A stretch of DNA of 64,000 nucleotides from an uncultured Sutterellaceae bacterium (GTDB lineage Bacteria > Pseudomonadota > Gammaproteobacteria > Burkholderiales > Burkholderiaceae_F): NCBI GenBank assembly GCA_902797695.1, contig CADBTW010000088.1:1-64000 (forward strand). The letters are read 5' to 3'. Under the pieces are notes generated by a model. The model searched no databases. It was not told the origin of the DNA and was given only the letters and a program-made list of their open reading frames with translations. Every line of letters starts with the position of its first letter. Position 1 is the first letter of the stretch. Below, piece after piece: positions 1 through 8,836 of this stretch. Position numbers and translations under genes: made by a program.

Positions 1-74
1 ACAGGACAGTGAAACGCTCCCGCGCCGATGATAGTCGGTTGTATTTCCGGTGAAAGTAGGTCACCGTCAGGCTC
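1..74 (+). rRNA. rrf: 5S ribosomal RNA, 3' part (cut by window start)
   Basis: The first 74 bases carry the typical 3' half of a proteobacterial 5S rRNA: a CGCCGATGATAGT block, then GTGAAAGTAGGTCACCGTCAGGCT. The 5' part is outside the window. A strong terminator follows directly, as expected at the end of an rrn operon, so 16S and 23S genes should lie to the left. The exact 3' end is uncertain by a few bases. Confidence 0.88.
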
Positions 75-84
75 CCTCATCACG

Positions 85-124
85 CAAACCCCTCGAAGGA
101 TTCCTCCTCCGAGGGGTTTGTTTT
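85..124 (+). terminator. rrn operon terminator
   Basis: A perfect 11-bp stem, CAAACCCCTCG (85-95) with CGAGGGGTTTG (110-120), is followed by TTTT. It sits about 10 bases after the 5S rRNA end and would stop transcription of the ribosomal operon. Confidence 0.9.
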
Positions 125-220
125 ATGTGCTACTGAAATTTTTTCTCACCGTTTTTCCCATATACGCGCAGGGTTTTGTGCCAATAGCTCAAAGCACCAA
201 ATGTTCTCCGACTGAGAACC

Positions 221-249
221 TTGAAGGCATATTTTGTATGTGCTATAAT
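221..249 (+). promoter_or_regulatory. sigma-70 promoter for the small membrane protein
   Basis: TTGAAG (221-226) and TATAAT (244-249) are separated by exactly 17 bases, and the -10 is extended (TGCTATAAT from 241). Transcription would start near 256, giving a leader of about 26 bases before the GTG at 282. The surrounding DNA is AT-rich compared with the window average. Confidence 0.75.
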
Positions 250-281
250 TTCTGAATCTTTAATAAATTCGTGGTGATTTT

Positions 282-500
282 GTGCTGAATTTCGAACATA
301 AGACGATTCATTCAATGCAGGCTGCGCTTGGCCTTGCCGGGATTGGCTATCTGAGTTTTGTTGTCGGAATAGTCTGGTCCGCTGCCAACATCATTGGCGT
401 TGCCGCCTTTGCAACCAGCCTGACCATTCTTCTCATCAGGAAGGCAGATTGGGATCGTCTGAGGAACTGGATGGATGACCTTCGGGCGCACATTGCCTGA
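282..500 (+). CDS. small two-helix membrane protein, unknown function
   Basis: This 72-residue protein has two hydrophobic stretches (about residues 14-32 and 34-52) and a charged, Trp-containing C-terminal tail (about 53-72), so a small inner-membrane hairpin protein is likely. I do not recognise a family. The gene has its own strong promoter (221-249) and terminator (521-571), which supports a real transcript. The start is GTG at 282; an in-frame ATG at 315 would shorten it by 11 residues, and neither has a good ribosome-binding site. It stands alone between the rRNA operon and rarA. Confidence 0.6.
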   Translation: MLNFEHKTIHSMQAALGLAGIGYLSFVVGIVWSAANIIGVAAFATSLTILLIRKADWDRLRNWMDDLRAHIA

Positions 501-520
501 CCCGGTTCCGAGTGGTAGGA

Positions 521-571
521 AAAAGCTTCAGTTAAGCCGCAGAGTTCGGCAAGACTGAAGCTTTTCTTTTT
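521..571 (+). terminator. terminator after the small membrane protein
   Basis: AAAAGCTTCAGT (521-532) pairs perfectly with ACTGAAGCTTTT (554-565), and a TCTTTTTT tail follows. It isolates the small gene from rarA. Confidence 0.85.
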
Positions 572-628
572 TGTGGCCGCTTACCTTGAGTCAGCCACCT
601 GCGGGACGGGCGTGATACGCTCCTTTCT

Positions 629-2014
629 ATGACTGCAGATCTCTTTGGCGACGCCGGCATCGGCGTTGCGCGCACAAAACCATCGACCGACCGTCCGGTT
701 CGGGCGGAAAAACCGCCGCTTGCCGAAAGGCTTCGTCCCAGGACAATAGACGATGTGATCGGGCAAAAGCATCTCCTTGGTCCGGGGATGCCGCTTCGCA
801 CGGCGTTTGAATCGGGGCACCCGCATTCAATGATTCTCTGGGGACCGCCCGGGGTGGGAAAAACAACGCTTGCGAGGCTGATGGCCGATGCGTTTGGACT
901 GCCTTTCGTCACGATTTCCGCCGTTCTGGCCGGAGTGAAGGACATTCGCGAAACAGTGGAGGCCGCAAAGGCCCACATGCAGGCGACCGGCGAGCCAACG
1001 GTGGTCTTTGTGGATGAAGTCCACCGCTTCAACAAGGCCCAGCAGGACGCCTTCCTCCCGCACGTCGAGTCCGGGCTTTTCATTTTCATCGGCGCGACAA
1101 CGGAGAATCCCTCGTTCGAGGTGAACAACGCGCTTCTTTCCCGAGCGACTGTCTATACGCTCGAGGCGCTTTCTCCGGATGATATGAAGCAGCTGCTCGA
1201 ACGGGGGCTGAAGCTCGCCTATCCGGATCTCAAGGTGACTCCAGAGGCCGCAGAACTCTTTGCGTCCCTTGCGGATGGCGATGCCCGGAGGCTTCTCAAC
1301 GCGCTGGAAGTTTCCGCCGAAATGGCGGCGGCACGGAATGTCAGCGAAATCGATGCCGAATTCCTGAAGAAATCGATCCCGGCGGCACAGCGCCGTTTTG
1401 ACAAAGGGGGAGATTTCTTCTACGACCAGATCAGCGCGCTGCACAAGTCCGTCCGGGGATCGGATCCTGATGCTGCCCTCTACTGGCTCTGCAGGATGCT
1501 GGACGGGGGTTGCGACCCACGCTATATCTGCAGGCGGGTGATGCGGATGGCCGTTGAGGACATTGGCCTTGCCGATCCCCGAGGAACGCAGCTCGCGCTT
1601 GAGGCTGCGGAAATATATGAGCGGCTTGGTTCGCCTGAAGGCGAGCTCGCCATCGCCCAGGCCGTCGTCTATCTGGCCGTTGCCGCCAAGAGCAATTCCG
1701 TTGAAGTCGCCTATAACGAGGTCCGCAGGTTCGTGAAGCAGGACAGGACTCGTCCGGTTCCTCTATATCTCAGGAATGCCCCGACGAAGCTGATGTCGAA
1801 GCTCGGCTATGGCGACGGCTATCGGTACGCACATGACGAGCCGGGCGCCTTTGCCGCAGGGGAAATCTACCTGCCGGAAGGGCTGGAGGGAATGCGCTGG
1901 TACAAGCCGAACCCCAGGGGGCTTGAAATCAAGATCGGTGAGAAGCTAGAACGCCTGAAGGAAATGAACGAAGCCGCCTGGGCAGAGGGCAAGGGCCGGA
2001 AACGGAAAACTTGA
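629..2014 (+). CDS. rarA: replication-associated recombination ATPase RarA (MgsA)
   Basis: This AAA+ ATPase of the clamp-loader/RuvB-like class acts at stalled replication forks. At 461 residues it has the normal family length. Visible motifs are Walker A GPPGVGKT (72-79), Walker B VVFVDEVHRF (about 125-134), the sensor region GATTENPSF (about 155-163) and a following SR pair (171-172) that supplies the arginine finger in this family. The C-terminal half matches the MgsA tetramerisation region. The ATG at 629 has no clear Shine-Dalgarno sequence. In many proteobacteria rarA directly precedes serS, as here, although a weak terminator separates them. Confidence 0.96.
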   Translation: MTADLFGDAGIGVARTKPSTDRPVRAEKPPLAERLRPRTIDDVIGQKHLLGPGMPLRTAFESGHPHSMILWGPPGVGKTTLARLMADAFGLPFVTISAVLAGVKDIRETVEAAKAHMQATGEPTVVFVDEVHRFNKAQQDAFLPHVESGLFIFIGATTENPSFEVNNALLSRATVYTLEALSPDDMKQLLERGLKLAYPDLKVTPEAAELFASLADGDARRLLNALEVSAEMAAARNVSEIDAEFLKKSIPAAQRRFDKGGDFFYDQISALHKSVRGSDPDAALYWLCRMLDGGCDPRYICRRVMRMAVEDIGLADPRGTQLALEAAEIYERLGSPEGELAIAQAVVYLAVAAKSNSVEVAYNEVRRFVKQDRTRPVPLYLRNAPTKLMSKLGYGDGYRYAHDEPGAFAAGEIYLPEGLEGMRWYKPNPRGLEIKIGEKLERLKEMNEAAWAEGKGRKRKT

Positions 2015-2110
2015 ACCGAACAGTAACCTGTTGCAAAATAACAAGTCACCGCGATTTTTTGGGGAAGCCTGAACGCGTCAGGTTCCTCCCGAGGTACCGC
2101 TTCCAGCCCG

Positions 2111-2143
2111 AAAGGCGCGAGACGGCCTCCGCCTTTTTGTTTT
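2111..2143 (+). terminator. possible terminator/leader hairpin between rarA and serS
   Basis: AAAGGCG (2111-2117) pairs with CGCCTTT (2130-2136), followed by TTGTTTTT just before the serS ribosome-binding site. A second small hairpin (CCTGA/TCAGG) lies about 40 bases upstream. It could end rarA transcription or act as a leader structure for serS. Confidence 0.5.
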
Positions 2144-2146
2144 TAA

Positions 2147-3463
<1,317 letters not shown>

Positions 3464-3537
3464 GCCGCTCTCTGATAGGAGAGCTGAGCTGTCCGGCGTG
3501 CGGTCCATAAGTGGGGCCGCACTCTTCCAGGTAAATG

Positions 3538-3571
3538 AAAAAGCCGCTTCGGTATGCCGAAGCGGCTTTTT
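3538..3571. terminator. bidirectional terminator between serS and the histone-like gene
   Basis: A 15-bp perfect stem, AAAAAGCCGCTTCGG (3538-3552) with CCGAAGCGGCTTTTT (3557-3571), has an A-run on one side and a T-run on the other. It serves both convergent genes. Confidence 0.93.
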
Positions 3572-3594
3572 GCATTCAGGAAAGGCAGCGGAAA

Positions 3595-4326
3595 TTACTT
3601 CGCGGCAGGCTTCTTTGCCGTGCGCTTTGCCGCAGGCTTCTTTGCAGCCGGCTTTTTCGCTGCAGCGGGCTTCTTGGCGGGAGTCGCCTTCTTGGCAGGA
3701 GCCTTGGCCTTGGCGGGAGCTTCAGCCTTGGCAGGAGCTTCGGTCTTCGGAGCGGCCTTCTTCGGGGCGGCCGCCTTCTTCGGCGCCGCAGGCTTCTTTT
3801 CCGCAGCCGGTTTCTTCGCGGGTGCGGCCTTCTTTGCGGGAGCCTTCTTCACAGCAGCGGCCTTTGCCGGAGCGGCCTTCTTCGCGGGAGCTTCAGCCTT
3901 GGCAGGAGCTTCGGCCTTGGCGGGAGCTGCAGCCTTGGCGGGGGCCTTCTTCGGAGCGGCCGGCTTCTTTTCCGTTGCCGGAGCCTTCTTCGTTGCCGCC
4001 GGCTTCTTTTCAGAAGAAGCCTTCTTCGCGGCGGCTACTTTCTTCGCGCCTTTCTTCACGTCCTTCTTGATCTGCTCGGCGGTATCCTTCGCCGCTTCGG
4101 CAGCGTTCTGTACCGTCGACTTCACTTCTTCGACCTTGTCGGAAACCGCAGCTTTGGCCGTGTCGAACTCTCCCTTCAGGTAATTGCGGTTCAGCTCGAC
4201 CAGTTTGTCGAAAACATCCTTGACAACTGCGGCCCCTGTCTCGGTTTTCTTGATGTTTTTGTCGATTTCCTTCAGGGCTTTTTCAAGAAGCTCCTTGTAA
4301 TTCTTTTTCGTCGCGGCGGATTTCAT
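3595..4326 (-). CDS. histone H1-like Lys/Ala/Pro-rich DNA-binding protein
   Basis: The protein has 243 residues. Residues 1-95 are a helical, charged region without prolines, resembling a phasin-like or coiled-coil segment. Residues from about 96 to the end are almost only Lys, Ala and Pro in repeating KKAPA, KKPAA and AKAEA units, like the C-terminal tail of eukaryotic histone H1 and of bacterial H1-like proteins (Bordetella BpH1, Pseudomonas AlgP). Expected role (inference): binding and compacting the nucleoid through the basic tail. The minus-strand ATG has a TGGAG ribosome-binding site. It is monocistronic and shares a bidirectional terminator with serS. The repeat tail is prone to length variation. 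Confidence 0.8.
   Translation of the reverse strand: MKSAATKKNYKELLEKALKEIDKNIKKTETGAAVVKDVFDKLVELNRNYLKGEFDTAKAAVSDKVEEVKSTVQNAAEAAKDTAEQIKKDVKKGAKKVAAAKKASSEKKPAATKKAPATEKKPAAPKKAPAKAAAPAKAEAPAKAEAPAKKAAPAKAAAVKKAPAKKAAPAKKPAAEKKPAAPKKAAAPKKAAPKTEAPAKAEAPAKAKAPAKKATPAKKPAAAKKPAAKKPAAKRTAKKPAAK
3598..4050 (-). repeat. low-complexity repeats coding the Lys/Ala/Pro tail
   Basis: Degenerate tandem units of 12-24 bases (GCTTCTTTGC, CCTTGGCAGGAGCTTC and similar on the plus strand) encode the basic tail of the histone-like protein. The units are similar enough to recombine, so copy number may differ between strains. Confidence 0.7.
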
Positions 4327-4439
4327 GAATCACTCCAGTTTGTTCGATCGAGAGGCTTCGGGTGCTTCTTCGATGTTATTAATATGCTTGATAAAAGCGT
4401 ATTTTTGCTAGTTTAACTGAGTGGTGGCGGCAGTGCTAG

Positions 4440-4468
4440 TGGAAAAAAAAGGGAATGTTTGCTAATAT
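4440..4468 (+). promoter_or_regulatory. candidate promoter of tRNA-Ser
   Basis: TGGAAA (4440-4445) and TAATAT (4463-4468) are 17 bases apart in an AT-rich stretch, 26 bases before the mature tRNA-Ser 5' end. The -35 element matches consensus at only 4 of 6 positions. Confidence 0.42.
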
Positions 4469-4494
4469 TCTTCATCTCGCGTTGATCACGGCAT

Positions 4495-4585
4495 GGAAGG
4501 GTGGCAGAGTGGTCGAATGCACCGGACTCGAAATCCGGCATACGGTTATACCGTATCGAGGGTTCGAATCCCTCCCCTTCCGCCA
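4495..4585 (+). tRNA. tRNA-Ser (anticodon CGA)
   Basis: This class II tRNA of 91 bases has acceptor stem GGAAGGG/CCCTTCC, discriminator G and an encoded CCA. The anticodon stem CCGGA/TCCGG holds loop CTCGAAA (anticodon CGA, reading UCG). The long variable arm TACGG..CCGTA is typical of serine, and the T loop is TTCGAAT. Confidence 0.97.
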
Positions 4586-4603
4586 GATTGCAGAATTAAT
4601 TGT

Positions 4604-4635
4604 CCCGGGCTGCTACAGCAGTGCCGGGTTTTTTG
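4604..4635 (+). terminator. terminator after tRNA-Ser
   Basis: The stem CCCGG-CTGCT/AGCAG-CCGGG (4604-4628, with unpaired bases between the two helices) is followed by TTTTTT. It lies 19 bases after the tRNA CCA end. Confidence 0.85.
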
Positions 4636-4657
4636 TTGCCTCACCGGGCAACGCCCT

Positions 4658-6091
4658 TCACCGTGCTTTTTTCCCCGCGAGTTTCGCTGCTTCATATCCG
4701 GCAATCCTTCCGAACACGACGCAGTCCGGGAGCGAACAGCCCCCGAGCCGTCCGGCTCCATGAACTCCCCCTGTAACCTCGCCAGCGGCAAAGATTCCGC
4801 CGATCGGGTTCCCGCCCTTGTCGAGAACCTCCGCCCGGGGACTGATCCTGAGTCCCCCGTTGCAGAAGTGAACGAATGGCTGCTCAAGCCCAAAGTAGAA
4901 AGGAGGAGTTGTGATTTCCTGGGTAAAAAGCGTTCTTCCGAATTCCGGATCCTTGTGGCGGCGGGCGTAGCTGTTGTAGCGGGAAACGGTGTCCCGGAGC
5001 ACTGCGGGCGGAATTCCCATGCCGCGGCTTGCTTCGTCCAGGGTCCGGGCGGTCTTCACGATCCCGCGGATCAGCTTTACGTTTCGGCTCGCGCCTTTTT
5101 GTGACTGCGCATCGGTAAGTACCCAGAACCGGTGGTTCGGCAGTTTCCAGACGGCGTCCGAGATTTCGGACATCGACGCCTGCTCGCTCACGAAGCGCTT
5201 TCCGTTTTCGTCCAGATAAATGTCTGCGCCGACATAGTTCGTGAGCCGTCCTCCCGAGAATGGAATCGTGAGGATGCTTTCCATGTCGATCGTGTCCGCC
5301 CCGAGCCTTTGCCCGAGAAGGATGCCGTCTCCTGTTGCCGAATCATGCCCGTCACCGTATGGATCTGCGGTCGAATGGATTTCAGAGGTAAGACGGGGGT
5401 CGTAGCGGGTGCGCAGGGATACATTTCCAGTGAATCCTCCCGTTGCAATGACGATCGCCTTCGCTTCGACCTTTTTCCTGCCGCGAATGTCCTTCACGGT
5501 GAGGAACCAGGATCCCGCCTTCCGTTCAATGTCCTCTACCCGAGAGGAAAGCGAGACTGGAATTCCCCGCTTCCTCACGAGGCGGTTCACTGCGAGCACG
5601 AGGTCGTATCCGCCTCGTACAAAGCTCGTGAGATAACTGCGGGGCGCCATGCCGCCAAGGGCTTCATACGGGGTCGGGAGCCAGAAAACGCCGATCCTCG
5701 AGAGCCATTCATAGGCGTTTCCGGACTGTTCGGCAACGATCCGGACAAGCTTCGGGTCTCCGCGGTTCTTCCCCGTCGTCTTCATGTCCCGGATCATTTC
5801 CTCTACGGCCTTCCGGTACTCCGCTTCGGGACCCTTCAGGCGACGGACCGCGCTGAAGTAGCCGGTGGAGAGCGCCGAATGGCCGCCGACCACTGCTTCC
5901 TTCTCGAATACCGCAACGCGCCCGGCGCCTGCTTCATGGGCTGCCGCGGCGGCGGAGAGCCCTGCGAGTCCTGCCCCGATGACCGCGACGTCGAGCGGCG
6001 CGCTCTCCTGGGCCAGGGGAGTGTCGTCAGCTCTCGCTGCATCCGCTAGAAGCGCGAGTCCGGCCATCGCGAGAAAGGCGCGCCGGTTCAT
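4658..6091 (-). CDS. periplasmic FAD-dependent fumarate-reductase-like flavoprotein (Tat-exported)
   Basis: A 477-residue flavoprotein of the FRD/SDH/flavocytochrome c flavoprotein family. The N-terminus MNRRAFLAMAG plus a hydrophobic stretch and ARA site (residues 1-21) is a twin-arginine-type signal. GAGLAG (39-44) is the FAD Rossmann motif and GHSALSTGYF (70-79) the flavin-binding turn. Near the C-terminus, H408 (HFCNGG) and R448 (GAGRLGG) correspond to the substrate-site His and Arg of flavocytochrome c fumarate reductase. The proton-donor Arg region (RFVSEQASMSE, about 299-309) has Met where I expect Arg, so the substrate may not be fumarate. There is no haem domain; the divergent tetrahaem cytochrome at 8837 could supply electrons. 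The start overlaps the response-regulator stop by 4 bases (ATGA), so both share a transcript. Confidence 0.85.
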   Translation of the reverse strand: MNRRAFLAMAGLALLADAARADDTPLAQESAPLDVAVIGAGLAGLSAAAAAHEAGAGRVAVFEKEAVVGGHSALSTGYFSAVRRLKGPEAEYRKAVEEMIRDMKTTGKNRGDPKLVRIVAEQSGNAYEWLSRIGVFWLPTPYEALGGMAPRSYLTSFVRGGYDLVLAVNRLVRKRGIPVSLSSRVEDIERKAGSWFLTVKDIRGRKKVEAKAIVIATGGFTGNVSLRTRYDPRLTSEIHSTADPYGDGHDSATGDGILLGQRLGADTIDMESILTIPFSGGRLTNYVGADIYLDENGKRFVSEQASMSEISDAVWKLPNHRFWVLTDAQSQKGASRNVKLIRGIVKTARTLDEASRGMGIPPAVLRDTVSRYNSYARRHKDPEFGRTLFTQEITTPPFYFGLEQPFVHFCNGGLRISPRAEVLDKGGNPIGGIFAAGEVTGGVHGAGRLGGCSLPDCVVFGRIAGYEAAKLAGKKAR

Positions 6092-6726
6092 TTTTCCCTG
6101 CCCTGGCCGGGATCCGCATAGTCGAGAATCGTGAAAATCCGGACAAGCTCGGCGCTGGAGCGAGCCTCGAGCTTCTGAAGCGCGTTGGCCCTGTGCATTT
6201 TCACGGTTGTTTCCTCGATCCCGAGCTTGATTGCGATCTGCTTGTTCCGAAGCCCGTCCGCTATGCCTCTCGCCACGTCGAGTTCTCTGGGGGAAAGCTT
6301 GCTGACAAGCTCTTCAAGCCGCTTCAGCTCGTGCTCCCTGTCGTCCTTCTTCACGGAGGCCGCAACGGACGCCGCGACACGTTCAAGCATGTAGTGAGGC
6401 TCGGCAGGCTTCTGGACGAAGTCCACGGCGCCGTGCCTCATGGCGTGCGCCGCCATTGCGATGTCCCCGTGGGCCGAGAGAAAGATGATCGAGATATGGC
6501 TGATCCCACGTTTCTCAAGCTCTTCCTGGACTTCGATCCCGGTCATGCCGGGCATCCTCACGTCGAGCACGATGCAGCCGGGCCGCTGCAGGCTGTCGTG
6601 GGAGAGGAAGTCCTGTCCGCTCCGGTAGGTAATCACTTCCCAGCCGAGCGTTTCGAGAAGCATTTTCTGAGAGTCGAGAAGCTCGGGGTCGTCGTCAACG
6701 ATGCGGATGAGGGGAGAGTCTGGCAT
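6088..6726 (-). CDS. response regulator, FixJ/TtrR type (NarL/LuxR HTH)
   Basis: A 212-residue two-component response regulator. The receiver domain (about 4-120) has acidic pair D11-D12, phosphoacceptor D55 (IVLDVRMPGMTG) and the conserved FLSAHGD and VQKP motifs. The output domain (about 140-205) is a LuxR/NarL-type helix-turn-helix (LSPRELDVARGIADGLRNKQIAIKLGIEETTVKMHRANALQK). It lies 14 bases after the kinase gene and overlaps the flavoprotein gene by 4 bases. By analogy with TtrR and FixJ it should activate the adjacent reductase genes from sites in the 8556-8836 region. The specific target is inferred. Confidence 0.92.
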   Translation of the reverse strand: MPDSPLIRIVDDDPELLDSQKMLLETLGWEVITYRSGQDFLSHDSLQRPGCIVLDVRMPGMTGIEVQEELEKRGISHISIIFLSAHGDIAMAAHAMRHGAVDFVQKPAEPHYMLERVAASVAASVKKDDREHELKRLEELVSKLSPRELDVARGIADGLRNKQIAIKLGIEETTVKMHRANALQKLEARSSAELVRIFTILDYADPGQGREK

Positions 6727-6740
6727 TTGCGTCCTGCCTT

Positions 6741-8555
6741 TCAGAGCTTGTCTGTGTGCGGCGGCCTTTCGGGATCAATCCTGTCGAACTTGAACCTGAA
6801 TGTAACGCCATGTGGGGTTCGTTGGGAAACGGAAACAGTCGCGCTGTGGGCGTCGGCTATGCTGCGGACGATCCCGAGTCCGATTCCGAGCCCCTCCGGA
6901 TTGGTGGAATCGCTTGCTTCGAGGAGCCGCCGGAATTCCTGCTCGGAAAGCCTCGGCCCCGAATCCTCGACGGAAAGGCAGGCGGAGTTTCCCTCGCGCC
7001 ATGTCCTCACCGTCACTGTCCGGTCCTTTTCCCCTCGCATTGCGCGTGCCGCGTTCTTCAATAGGTTGATGACAAGGATTTCGAGCTCAAGCGGATCCCC
7101 CTTCACCCAGGCCTCGGGGGAGAGCTCTTGGACGACCTGCGGGGAGAACTCCCGGTATTCCTCGTAATGCCTGAAGTTCTCCGCCGCGTTGCGGACTGGC
7201 TCCGAGAGAAGGCAAGGCTGGTGCGGGGACTTTCTCTGCCGCGCGTAACCACGGACCCGGTTCACGATCTCGGCCATCCGATGGGCTTCCTCATCGATTG
7301 CGTCCGTCGTCCTTTCAAGCCGCGGGTTTGAAGGTGCGAGGTCCTCAAGGGCGATCCGTGCCACTTCGCAGTAATTGATGATGGTCGCGAGCGGCTGCTT
7401 AAGCTCGTGCGCGATCATCGAGGAAAGGTGCGAGACGAGGGAGTTCCGCTCGAGCACGGAAAGCTTTTCCCGCGCCGCTCGCTCGTTCTCCTCGAGCCGC
7501 TGGTTCTCGGCAAGCGTTTTCTTGAGGTCTGCGGTAGCCCTGCGGATTCTCGTCCGCAGATGGAGTTCGTTCAGGATCAGGAAAATCACGAAACCGATCC
7601 CGGCCCAGATCTGCCAGAGATAGCGCCGGTAGAAGTCTGCGAGGGTCCAGGGCTTCGGGGCGAACGGGCCGATGCCGAGTTTCCTGTAGAGCTCGTTCAC
7701 GGCGCTCAGGTTTCCGGCCACCTGCCAGGAGAAGGTCCGCCCGGGAGGCATCGTGAGGAGGGCGACCGACACTGCCTTCACGAGTTCCGGACGATCGAAC
7801 CGAAGGACGCCGAACACGTTGTCCGGATAGAGCCTGGTCGAGCGGAGGCAGGTGCTCTCGTTCCCTGGCTTGGGCGACAGGACGCGAAGCAGCCCGGGCT
7901 CGACGAGTCCCTCGCGCTCCGCGGTTTCCAGTTCGCAGGCCGTCAGTACCCCTGCGTCGGAGTGCCCTTCGATCACGTCCTCGATCACGTCAGGGAATTC
8001 GAATGTCCTGAAGGTCACGCGGCTGAAGAACTGCTTCTCGTCAAACCCCAGCCGGGAAACCTCGCCCTCGAGCGCAAGCCACCCGCCGAGTGAGTCCGGG
8101 AGCGAGGCGGATACGGATTTGCCCTTCAGGTCTGAAAGGCGCTTCAGTTCGGTACGGCCTGAGAGGACCACGGCGGTGGAGCCGACCGCTTCGCCCCCAT
8201 CCCGGACCTCCGGGCGCTTGCGTGTCGCGAGGGCCTGCGCTCCTGAGGATGTGATCAGGGTGAAGAAAACGTTCGACGGGCCGAGGATGAAGTCGGGGCT
8301 CGTGCGCGAAATGACGTCTGAAGCCTGATAGGCGGGAATTTCCTCAACGAGGAACCTGTAACCGGGAAGGGACGACTGGAGATGGGCGAGCGTTGGCGAG
8401 ACAAGCTCGGAGCGGTATCCGGGCTCGTTTGCGGTGATTACCCCCACGATGACGTCTTCCCTCTGCGGCGCGTTCCCGGCCAGGGCGGGGAAAGAGGCGA
8501 GCAGGAGCGAGGCGAGGATCGCGGCGAAGCGCGGAAGCGGTTCCTTGGTCAGCAC
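6741..8555 (-). CDS. TtrS-like sensor histidine kinase with PhnD-type periplasmic sensor domain
   Basis: A 604-residue membrane kinase. A signal peptide (1-27) is followed by a periplasmic PhnD/phosphonate-binding-like domain (about 33-300) and one transmembrane helix (about 313-330). A short coiled coil (340-372) leads to the kinase core: H box with H383 (SSMIAHELKQPLATIINY), N box (NLLKNAARAM) and G boxes (EDSGPRL, GLGIGLGIV). This architecture is that of TtrS, the tetrathionate sensor, but the tetrathionate reductase genes ttrABC are absent. The start is GTG at 8555 with CGGAAAA upstream. The ligand is unknown; it is probably the electron acceptor used by the neighbouring flavoproteins. 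Sutterella-like bacteria often carry such kinases beside reductase genes. Confidence 0.9.
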   Translation of the reverse strand: MLTKEPLPRFAAILASLLLASFPALAGNAPQREDVIVGVITANEPGYRSELVSPTLAHLQSSLPGYRFLVEEIPAYQASDVISRTSPDFILGPSNVFFTLITSSGAQALATRKRPEVRDGGEAVGSTAVVLSGRTELKRLSDLKGKSVSASLPDSLGGWLALEGEVSRLGFDEKQFFSRVTFRTFEFPDVIEDVIEGHSDAGVLTACELETAEREGLVEPGLLRVLSPKPGNESTCLRSTRLYPDNVFGVLRFDRPELVKAVSVALLTMPPGRTFSWQVAGNLSAVNELYRKLGIGPFAPKPWTLADFYRRYLWQIWAGIGFVIFLILNELHLRTRIRRATADLKKTLAENQRLEENERAAREKLSVLERNSLVSHLSSMIAHELKQPLATIINYCEVARIALEDLAPSNPRLERTTDAIDEEAHRMAEIVNRVRGYARQRKSPHQPCLLSEPVRNAAENFRHYEEYREFSPQVVQELSPEAWVKGDPLELEILVINLLKNAARAMRGEKDRTVTVRTWREGNSACLSVEDSGPRLSEQEFRRLLEASDSTNPEGLGIGLGIVRSIADAHSATVSVSQRTPHGVTFRFKFDRIDPERPPHTDKL

Positions 8556-8601
8556 TTTGTTTTTTCCGAATTGGCTCCTGAGAACCTATACATAGGGAAA
8601 C

Positions 8602-8654
8602 ATCCGGACCGCTACCTTCTTTAGGAGGTAGTTTATCCGCCCTTAAGTCCGGAT
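8602..8654. promoter_or_regulatory. nested inverted repeats in the divergent regulatory region
   Basis: Two dyads share almost the same centre. An outer perfect pair, ATCCGGAC (8602-8609) and GTCCGGAT (8647-8654), is spaced 45 bases centre to centre. Inside it lies a 20-bp palindrome, CTACCTTCTTTAGGAGGTAG (8612-8631), with one mismatched pair plus a mismatched centre. Placed between the kinase gene and the cytochrome gene, this is a likely operator for the cognate response regulator (inference). Confidence 0.45.
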
Positions 8655-8673
8655 ACTTACGCTTAGAGAAAAA

Positions 8674-8744
8674 AGGACCCAGGCTACGTTACTCCGGCCA
8701 GAAGGGTCCTGGAAACAAAAATGCCGCCCGTTGAAACGGGCGGC
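8674..8744 (+). other. two hairpins in the presumed leader of the tetrahaem cytochrome gene
   Basis: AGGACCC (8674-8680) pairs with GGGTCCT (8704-8710). A very stable stem, GCCGCCCGT (8723-8731) with ACGGGCGGC (8736-8744), is closed by TGAA. Neither is followed by a T-run, so they are not ordinary terminators. They may stabilise or control the downstream mRNA. Confidence 0.4.
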
Positions 8745-8836
8745 GGAGATACCGGCCTTCTTCGCAAGGACTGCTCCCGGGCAGAAAGCCTCGGGACGAC
8801 AGCTTTGGGGAAGGCGCCTTAAAAGGACAAGAGATC

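Noticed and set aside
4600..4657. Terminator for the leftward flavoprotein gene
   Set aside because: Hairpins exist, but on the minus strand none is followed by a T-run, so only the plus-strand terminator is supported.
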